A DNA stretch of 64,000 nucleotides. It comes from Roseospirillum parvum. Lineage in GTDB: Bacteria; Pseudomonadota; Alphaproteobacteria; Rhodospirillales; Rhodospirillaceae. The stretch lies in the NCBI RefSeq assembly GCF_900100455.1, contig NZ_FNCV01000001.1:413093-477092 (forward strand), given 5' to 3'. The notes beneath the pieces are model-generated. The model had not been told where the DNA came from. It ran no database searches and saw only the letters and a program-made list of their open reading frames with translations. Both the position numbers and the translations under genes were made by a program. Shown one piece after another: positions 59,011 to 64,000 of the stretch (its first letter is position 1; each line of letters opens with the position of its first letter).

Positions 59011-59589
59011 ATGCGTTTCGAATCCGCCCACCACGATGAGTCCTCCGGCCACGGCTACCCGCCTCCCCTCCACACGGTCGGTCGGGTGTCCCCCCTGGAT
59101 GCCCAGTTCCGCATGTTGGATCCGGAGTCGGCCGAGGCCGTGCTGCTCAACCTGCGTTGGTCGCGGGGGCGACCGCTGTGCCCTCACTGCGCGTGCCGGC
59201 AGGCCTACCGCCTGGCCTGCCTCGAGTCGGGCGGGGCGCGCTTCAAGTGCGCCCGTTGCCGGCGCCAGTACTCGGCCCGCCGGGGGACGCTGCTCGAGCG
59301 CTCCAACATTCCGACCAACCGGTGGCTGGTCGCCATCGACCTTTATCTGATGACCGCCCGGCGCGGTCTGGCGACCCGCATCAAGCAGTCCACCGGGGTC
59401 AGCTTCAAGACGGCGGCGGCCATGGTGCGCCGCCTCAAGGGGGCGGGTGAGGACCCGGTGGTGATGGCACGGCGCCGCCAGCTGCTGGCCGAGGGGCGCG
59501 TCCTGACCGACGAGTCCGGGCCGGCCGCGATCAGGTCCGCCGCCGCGCATCGGCCGCTGGAACGCCGGCTGGCCGTGGTTGGGGCATAA
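59011..59589 (+). CDS. transposase-like zinc-ribbon/HTH protein lacking the DDE domain
   Basis: 192-residue protein that matches the N-terminus of IS1595-type transposases: zinc ribbon Cys57, Cys60, Cys80 and Cys83 (LCPHC, FKCARC), then GTLLERSNIPTNRWLVAI and a helix segment with GVSFKTAAAMVRRLKG. It ends without a DDE catalytic domain or terminal repeats. It has a good SD (AGGAG) and a neighbour starting 4 bp later, so it may be a domesticated DNA-binding regulator, not a dead transposon. It sits divergent from the iron operon, next to the Fur-like box. Confidence 0.7.
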   Translation: MRFESAHHDESSGHGYPPPLHTVGRVSPLDAQFRMLDPESAEAVLLNLRWSRGRPLCPHCACRQAYRLACLESGGARFKCARCRRQYSARRGTLLERSNIPTNRWLVAIDLYLMTARRGLATRIKQSTGVSFKTAAAMVRRLKGAGEDPVVMARRRQLLAEGRVLTDESGPAAIRSAAAHRPLERRLAVVGA

Positions 59590-59593
59590 GGGC

Positions 59594-59944
59594 ATGTCCG
59601 GCAAATCCGATACCGCCAAGCCGTTGTCCTCAAAGCCGTCATCCGCCGAGGCCGCCGCCCGCAAGGCGCGCCGCCGTGGCATGGAACGGACCGCCGCCAA
59701 GAATGCCATGATGGCCAGCATGGGGGCCCTGGTCCTGACCGGCTATCTGGCCGCCCGGGGTGGGCGGCGCGACACCGCCTCGTCGCGGTTGTGGCACATG
59801 GTCGCCGGGGTCGGGCTGCTCGGCACCACCTATTGGCACCACACCCTGTATGGGCGCGGCGAGGCCGTGGCGCGCCAGCCGGCGCCCCGATCCAAGGTGA
59901 CTGAAGACAGGCCGAAGCCGCTGGTCAAGGTGGTCGGCGCCTGA
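59594..59944 (+). CDS. small two-helix membrane protein
   Basis: 116-residue protein with a basic N-terminus (about 23-36) and two likely membrane segments (about 38-53 and 68-83). It lies 4 bp after the zinc-ribbon gene. The family is unknown; the iron-organelle setting suggests a structural or membrane role. Confidence 0.7.
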   Translation: MSGKSDTAKPLSSKPSSAEAAARKARRRGMERTAAKNAMMASMGALVLTGYLAARGGRRDTASSRLWHMVAGVGLLGTTYWHHTLYGRGEAVARQPAPRSKVTEDRPKPLVKVVGA

Positions 59945-60076
59945 GGCGATGCCGCCTGTCGGGGGGCACGGGGGGCGGACTCTGAGGGGGGCCGTCCCCC
60001 GTTGTCTTGTGGGGTCACGGAAGCCGCGGGCTTCCATTTCTCGGGTTCTCGGGCAGAGGGAAACCTGAAAAACCAA

Positions 60077-60121
60077 GGGCGCCCCATCGCCTCCCCGCAA
60101 AGTGGGGCCGATGAGGCGCCC
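60077..60121. terminator. long hairpin between convergent genes
   Basis: Stem GGGCGCC/GGCGCCC (60077-60083 with 60115-60121), extended by CATCG/CGATG and CCCC/GGGG around loop GCAAAGT. It lies between the convergent 59594 and 60198 genes. There is no long T-run, so its terminator strength is uncertain. Confidence 0.55.
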
Positions 60122-60197
60122 TCAATCCCGTTGCGCCGGGCCCGGGGTGCCTTCCGGCAATCCAGGCTGCGTTTCGGGGCGGCCGTTGGCCGTTTTC

Positions 60198-60611
60198 TTA
60201 GCGGATGGCCGCGGTGACCAGCGAGGCGACGCCGCGCTCGACGCTGGACTTCAGCACCGCCCCGAACAGGGCGCGCCCGAACGCCGCCCCCAGGGTGGTG
60301 GCGCTGCTGTTCATGAAGCGGGCATCGATGGTCGGCGCCGGACGGGCCGCGCGCGGGGCCGGCATCGGCACCGGCAGGGCCGGGGCGGCGCCCAGGCCGT
60401 GGGCTTCCAGGTGGGTCCACAGGGTCTCGGGATCGAGGCGGGTCGGATCGTAGAGCACCACCAGGCTCGAGGCCCGCGGGCGATGGGCCACGTCATCGAC
60501 GCCGGGCAGGGCCCGCAACTGGTGACACAGCGACCGCGTGGCGCGGGACTCATGGGCCAGGCGACGATCACGCAGGCGCAGGCGGCCGGGAACCTGATGG
60601 ACGTAGCTCAT
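60198..60611 (-). CDS. PGRxRxR-motif protein with HMA2-like domain
   Basis: 137-residue protein. The N-terminus VHQVPGRLRLRD (4-15) carries the PGRxRxR motif found also in the P1B ATPase and the 58281 gene. It is followed by an HMA-like fold (VDDVAHRPRASSLVVLYDP) without CxxC. After a Pro/Ala linker (about 80-98) there is a short hydrophobic tail. A Fur-like box lies 78 bp upstream of its start. It is convergent with the 59594 gene and probably part of the same iron-organelle system. Confidence 0.75.
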   Translation of the reverse strand: MSYVHQVPGRLRLRDRRLAHESRATRSLCHQLRALPGVDDVAHRPRASSLVVLYDPTRLDPETLWTHLEAHGLGAAPALPVPMPAPRAARPAPTIDARFMNSSATTLGAAFGRALFGAVLKSSVERGVASLVTAAIR

Positions 60612-60688
60612 GGCGCGACAAACTCCCTTAAAGCGGGGATCACGGGGCCTGGCAAGGGCCCCGCAGGGAGCCCGGCCAGGTTCGATAT

Positions 60689-60707
60689 GCGGATGATAAT
60701 CGGTCGC
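60689..60707. promoter_or_regulatory. second candidate Fur-like box
   Basis: The 19-base window contains ATGATAATC, the centre of the classical Fur consensus; about 12 of 19 positions match. It lies 78 bp upstream of the 60198 gene start, in the 240-bp divergent gap with the MFS gene. Weaker than the 58906 site. Confidence 0.4.
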
Positions 60708-60851
60708 AAAGCCCCTGTCCAGGGATATCGGCTCCCAAACCCACGGACCCGCCCGTGGGACGTTCCCGGGCGTCGCGGTTCCACCCAAGCCCTTGAGAAG
60801 GCTCCCTCAACCGGGTACAGGTGGAAGCCCCATCGCTGCCTGGACAGTCCC

Positions 60852-62069
60852 ATGACCACCGCCAAGCCGCCTCTGCCCCGGCCCACCGCCGCCGCTTCGT
60901 CGCCGGTGCCGGTGAGCCGGCGAGCCTTGATCCTGGTCCTGTTGCTGTCGGGCCTCGGCGGCATGTTCGTCGGCATTGTCTTCCCCCTGGTCGCCCTGGC
61001 CCTGGAGTTGAAGGGCGAGTCGGGGGCGGTGATCGGCCTCAACTCCACCTTTGGGTCGCTGGGCATTCTCACCATGGGGGTGCTGACGCCGCGCCTGCTG
61101 GCCCGCTTCGGCACCGTGCCGGCGTTGATCGGGGCCTCGCTGCTGACCACCCTGACCCTGCTCGGCTATCTCTTGAGCGACGCCCTGCCGTGGTGGTTCG
61201 TGCTGCGCTATGTGCAGGCCCTGGGCATGGGGCTGATCTGGGTGGGCACCGAGTCATGGCTCAACAGCCTGGCCCCCGACCATCGCCGGGGCACGGTGAT
61301 GGGCGCCTACTCGATGATTTTCAGCGGCGGCCTGACCCTGGGCCCGGTGATCATCGCGGGGCTCGGCGGGGTCGGCCCGCAGACCTTCCTGGTCGTCGCC
61401 GCGCTGCCGCTGCTCTGGCTGCCGATGATCTGGAGCCTGCGCCGCGTTCCCACCCCGGCCGAGGCCCATCCGGCCGAGGGGGCGGCGCCAATCACCATCA
61501 AGGGGGCGCCGGGGCTGTTCCTGTTCGCCGCCGCCGCCGGCATGATCGAGGTCGCCTGCATCACCCTGATGCCGGTGTTCAGCCTGCGCAACGGCCTGCC
61601 CGAGGACCTCGCGCTGGTTGGCCTGACCGCCTTTTCCGCCGGCGCGCTGGTGATGCAATTGCCGCTCGGGCGCATCGCCGATCGTCTGGCGCCGGATGTC
61701 ATGATGCTGCTCACCCTGGCCGGCACCCTGGTTCCCGCCGCCCTGCTGCCGTGGGCGGTGGGGCAGGGGACGGGGGCGCTGTTTCCGGTGCTGTTCCTGC
61801 TCGGCGGCTTCGGTTTCGGGCTCTACACCATCGGTCTGACGGTGATGGGCAAGCGCTATCAGGGCAGCGCCCTGCTGGCCGCCAACGCCCGCTTCATGAT
61901 CGTCTACGAGGCCGCCGCCGTGGCCGGCCCGGCGATCGGTGGGCTGGGGCTTGACCATGCACCCCGGTTTGGCCTGCCGGCCTTCCTGGTGGTGGTCATC
62001 GTGCTGGTCATGGCGGTGGTGGCGGGGCGTGGCCTGACGCGTTGGCGGAACCCGGACCCGTCCCCCTGA
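60852..62069 (+). CDS. MFS transporter
   Basis: 405-residue permease with about twelve hydrophobic helices. Between helices 2 and 3 it has GVLTPRLLARFG, the usual loop region of MFS proteins, and there is a WVGTESWLNSLAPDHRRGTVMG segment after helix 4. The latter resembles the YcaD/sugar-efflux-like MFS branch; the substrate is unknown. It is divergent from the 60198 gene. Not obviously part of the iron locus. Confidence 0.88.
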   Translation: MTTAKPPLPRPTAAASSPVPVSRRALILVLLLSGLGGMFVGIVFPLVALALELKGESGAVIGLNSTFGSLGILTMGVLTPRLLARFGTVPALIGASLLTTLTLLGYLLSDALPWWFVLRYVQALGMGLIWVGTESWLNSLAPDHRRGTVMGAYSMIFSGGLTLGPVIIAGLGGVGPQTFLVVAALPLLWLPMIWSLRRVPTPAEAHPAEGAAPITIKGAPGLFLFAAAAGMIEVACITLMPVFSLRNGLPEDLALVGLTAFSAGALVMQLPLGRIADRLAPDVMMLLTLAGTLVPAALLPWAVGQGTGALFPVLFLLGGFGFGLYTIGLTVMGKRYQGSALLAANARFMIVYEAAAVAGPAIGGLGLDHAPRFGLPAFLVVVIVLVMAVVAGRGLTRWRNPDPSP

Positions 62070-62160
62070 TCGGCGGTTGTCGCCGGGGGCTTGCCGGGGA
62101 CGGTGGGCTGGGTCACCCTGAATGGGCGAGGTTCCACGCTTGGCCAGAGGAGGGTGTCCC

Positions 62161-62733
62161 GTGCCACAGCCCGACCATGTGATCCGCCTGGAGTTGCCCG
62201 AGAACCCGGACATCGGCCCGGAAATGCGGGCCTTCTTCGAAAAGTGCGAGGAAAAGCTGGGCATGGTGCCCAACGTGCTGCGCGCCTACACCATGCATCC
62301 GGAAAAGCTGAAGGCCTTCTCGGCCTACTACAACACCCTGATGCTGGGGCCCTCCGGCCTGAGCAAGCTGGAGCGCGAGATGATCGCGGTCACCGTGTCG
62401 TCGGCCAACCGCTGCTACTACTGTCTGGTGGCTCATGGCCAGGCCATCCGCCAGTTGGCCGAGGACCCCGAACTGGGCGAGATGATCGCCTTCAACTATC
62501 GGGTGGCCGAGTTGCCGGCGCGGCAGCGCCGCATGCTGGATTTCGCCTGGAAGCTGACGGTGAGCCCCCACGAGGTCGCCGAGGCCGACCGCCAGGGGCT
62601 GCGCGACGAGGGCTTTTCCGAGGCCGACATCTTCGACATCATCGACGTGGCGGCCTTCTTCAACTACACCAACCGGATGGCCCACGGCACCGACATGATC
62701 CCCAATGCGGCGTATCATCGCCGCGACCGCTGA
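62161..62733 (+). CDS. peroxidase-related CxxC protein (carboxymuconolactone decarboxylase fold)
   Basis: 190-residue AhpD-like protein. The Glu71...Cys85-x-x-Cys88...His92 arrangement (LEREMIAVTVSSANRCYYC, then LVAHG) is that of AhpD-type peroxidases. The GTG start has GAGGAGGG upstream. It probably reduces peroxides or disulfides in the cytoplasm; the partner is unknown. It ends 70 bp before the hemerythrin gene. Confidence 0.88.
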   Translation: MPQPDHVIRLELPENPDIGPEMRAFFEKCEEKLGMVPNVLRAYTMHPEKLKAFSAYYNTLMLGPSGLSKLEREMIAVTVSSANRCYYCLVAHGQAIRQLAEDPELGEMIAFNYRVAELPARQRRMLDFAWKLTVSPHEVAEADRQGLRDEGFSEADIFDIIDVAAFFNYTNRMAHGTDMIPNAAYHRRDR

Positions 62734-62765
62734 GCAGCGCTTCGGGTCTTTTCGGATACCACATC

Positions 62766-62810
62766 GACCATGCCCCGATATTGACCATGCCCCGATATTG
62801 GCCATGCCCA
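62766..62810. repeat. 17-bp tandem repeat covering the hemerythrin start
   Basis: Units GACCATGCCCCGATATT at 62766 and 62783, with a partial third at 62800 whose ATG is the start of the hemerythrin gene. The first ATG leads to a 4-codon uORF and the second to an 8-codon one. No strong SD lies before the third ATG. Confidence 0.88.
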
Positions 62811-64000
62811 TAGTCTGGCGCCAGCGGATGAGCGTCGGCGATCCGGCCATCGACGCCGACCACAAGCGTCTGATCGCCATCGTCAACGAGTTCGAGGACC
62901 TGATCGCCAGCGGCGGCGACAGCGACCGGCTGTTCGCCCTGCTGCGCGACCTGCACGACTACACCCAGGAGCACTTCGCCCGCGAGGAGGCCCTGCAACG
63001 GCGCATCGCCTTCCCCGAGGCGACCGCCCACGCGGCCCGCCACCGCGCCCTGATGGGGCAACTGGAAAGCCTGTTCGTGCGCTGCGCCCACGCCAAGAGC
63101 GAGGCCAACCGCCGCCTGTTGATGGTCGAGATCGAGCACATGCTGCGCGATTGGCTGGTCGAGCACATCATCCGGGAAGACTTGCGCATGCGGCCCTACA
63201 TCCTGGCCGCCCGGGGCCAGAAGGACCCGGCCGGGGCGCCGCCGCCCCGGCTCGATCCGCCGCCGCCCCGGCCCGACCCACCGCCCGACCCACCGCCCGA
63301 CCCATTGCCCGTCCCGCCGCCCGCCCCGCCGCCCGACCCATCGTCCGCCCCGCCACCCGCCCGGCCCGCCCCGCCGCCCGCCCGGCCCGTCCCCGAGCCG
63401 GCGCCGGTCGCGCCGCCGCAAACCAGGCCGGCGCCCACCCCGCCGCCATCCCCCGAGCCGAGGCCCCAGGCGGCGGCCCGGCCCGCCGTCGCGCCGACGG
63501 CCCGGCCAGTTCCCAAAGCGGCTCCCACGCCGGCTCCGGCATCCGTCCCCAGACTGGCCCCGCCGGCTGCCAGACCGTCTTCGCCGCCGGTCAGGGCCCC
63601 CGGTTCGGCCAAGCCATCCGACAGAACGACGCCGGCCCAGGCGCCAGCCGCCAAGGCGCCGCCCACCGCCAAGGCACCGCCCACCGCCAAGGCACCGCTC
63701 ACCGCCCGGGGCCCGGCCGCGCCGCCGGCCGGCCCCGGCAAGGGGGGCGGTGTCGGGCTGGAGACGGCCGGCGGCGTCCCCCCGGCCAAGCCGAAACCCG
63801 GCCTCGAGACCGCCCCGGCCGAGGCGCCCCGGAAGACACGTCGCGAGGTCGGCATCGAGCTGCGCGAAACCCCGACCAAGGCCAAGGCGACCCCGGCCGG
63901 GCTCGATCTCGGACCGATCCTGGCGGCCCATGCCGAGTGGCTCGACTCGGGTGGCCGGGGGGGTGCCCGGGCGGTGCTCAAGGGCCAGGACCTGGGCGGC
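62804..64000 (+). CDS. bacteriohemerythrin with Pro-rich linker and pentapeptide-like tail (truncated by window)
   Basis: At least 399 residues. The N-terminal hemerythrin fold (1-135) has the diiron ligands His20, His57, Glu61, His80, His121 and Asp126, so it should bind O2 or sense oxygen or iron. Residues about 140-310 are Pro/Ala-rich, with repeats such as AKAPPT, probably disordered. The visible end shows AHAEWLDSGGRGGARAVLKG, resembling the start of pentapeptide-repeat domains. The rest is outside the window. The organism may use it for oxygen or iron-linked signalling. Confidence 0.85.
   Translation, partial: MPIVWRQRMSVGDPAIDADHKRLIAIVNEFEDLIASGGDSDRLFALLRDLHDYTQEHFAREEALQRRIAFPEATAHAARHRALMGQLESLFVRCAHAKSEANRRLLMVEIEHMLRDWLVEHIIREDLRMRPYILAARGQKDPAGAPPPRLDPPPPRPDPPPDPPPDPLPVPPPAPPPDPSSAPPPARPAPPPARPVPEPAPVAPPQTRPAPTPPPSPEPRPQAAARPAVAPTARPVPKAAPTPAPASVPRLAPPAARPSSPPVRAPGSAKPSDRTTPAQAPAAKAPPTAKAPPTAKAPLTARGPAAPPAGPGKGGGVGLETAGGVPPAKPKPGLETAPAEAPRKTRREVGIELRETPTKAKATPAGLDLGPILAAHAEWLDSGGRGGARAVLKGQDLGG

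Noticed and set aside
59011-59589. Active IS1595 insertion sequence
   Set aside because: No DDE domain and no terminal inverted repeats or target duplication were seen; treated as a truncated or domesticated protein.

Overview
The window is about 64 kb of very GC-rich DNA with dense, mostly leaderless operons. Several markers point to an alphaproteobacterium, most likely a purple non-sulfur member of the Rhodospirillales: the zeta-type inhibitor of the F1Fo ATPase (DUF1476), a fused ThiS-ThiG, the purL-bolA-grxD neighbourhood, an EipB-like envelope protein, Calvin-cycle genes and a BLUF photoreceptor. No rRNA, tRNA, CRISPR array, prophage or intact insertion sequence was seen. Most long antisense ORFs are GC-driven shadows.

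Layout. 1-3.4 kb: a CheB-CheR-PAS fusion (cut by the window edge) and tgt. 3.9-10.8 kb: a complete SUF Fe-S operon, sufR-sufB-sufC-sufD-sufS-sufT-sufA, with a trailing hydrolase. 10.9-20.1 kb: a FecR-domain protein, a HerA-like ATPase, a strong candidate small RNA with anti-Shine-Dalgarno loops, a small secreted protein, a frameshifted YqcC-like gene, uup, a phosphorelay-like protein lacking both phospho-acceptors, and lipid A genes (DUF374 acyltransferase, lpxK, lpxL-like). 20.3-26.2 kb: aroQ-accB-accC-aat (with a 19-base G tract), thiSG and an orphan TRAP binding protein. 26.3-33.9 kb: ATPase zeta inhibitor, NRDE protein, XRE protein, then purCSQL-bolA-rarD-grxD. 33.9-40.0 kb: a membrane diguanylate cyclase next to a PAS-PAS-histidine kinase with a C-terminal BLUF domain, and two metallo-beta-lactamase-fold hydrolases. 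40.0-49.7 kb: ROK kinase, EipB, a GGDEF protein, the Calvin-cycle run glpX-prk-tkt-fba without RuBisCO, and LysE. 49.9-53.7 kb: a four-gene sugar-activation and transfer module. 54.0-60.6 kb: a periplasmic binding protein and then the most interesting region. 60.9-64 kb: an MFS transporter, a CxxC peroxidase-like protein and a hemerythrin fused to a proline-rich linker.

The region at 54.9-60.6 kb looks like a ferrosome-type iron organelle locus. It has a P1B ATPase with an SCA-type membrane motif and an N-terminal PGRxRxR motif instead of CxxC. Two further small proteins carry the same PGRxRxR motif. Around them are a Met/Pro-repeat membrane protein, two other small membrane proteins, a zinc-ribbon protein derived from a transposase, three 18-19 bp iterons and two Fur-like boxes. 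Function is inferred from these features.

A recurrent architectural theme is repeats. Four composite intergenic elements consist of two GC-rich modules facing each other, three of them between convergent genes; two contain a terminator hairpin whose stem differs by compensatory changes. There are also many short perfect tandem duplications of 15-64 bp.
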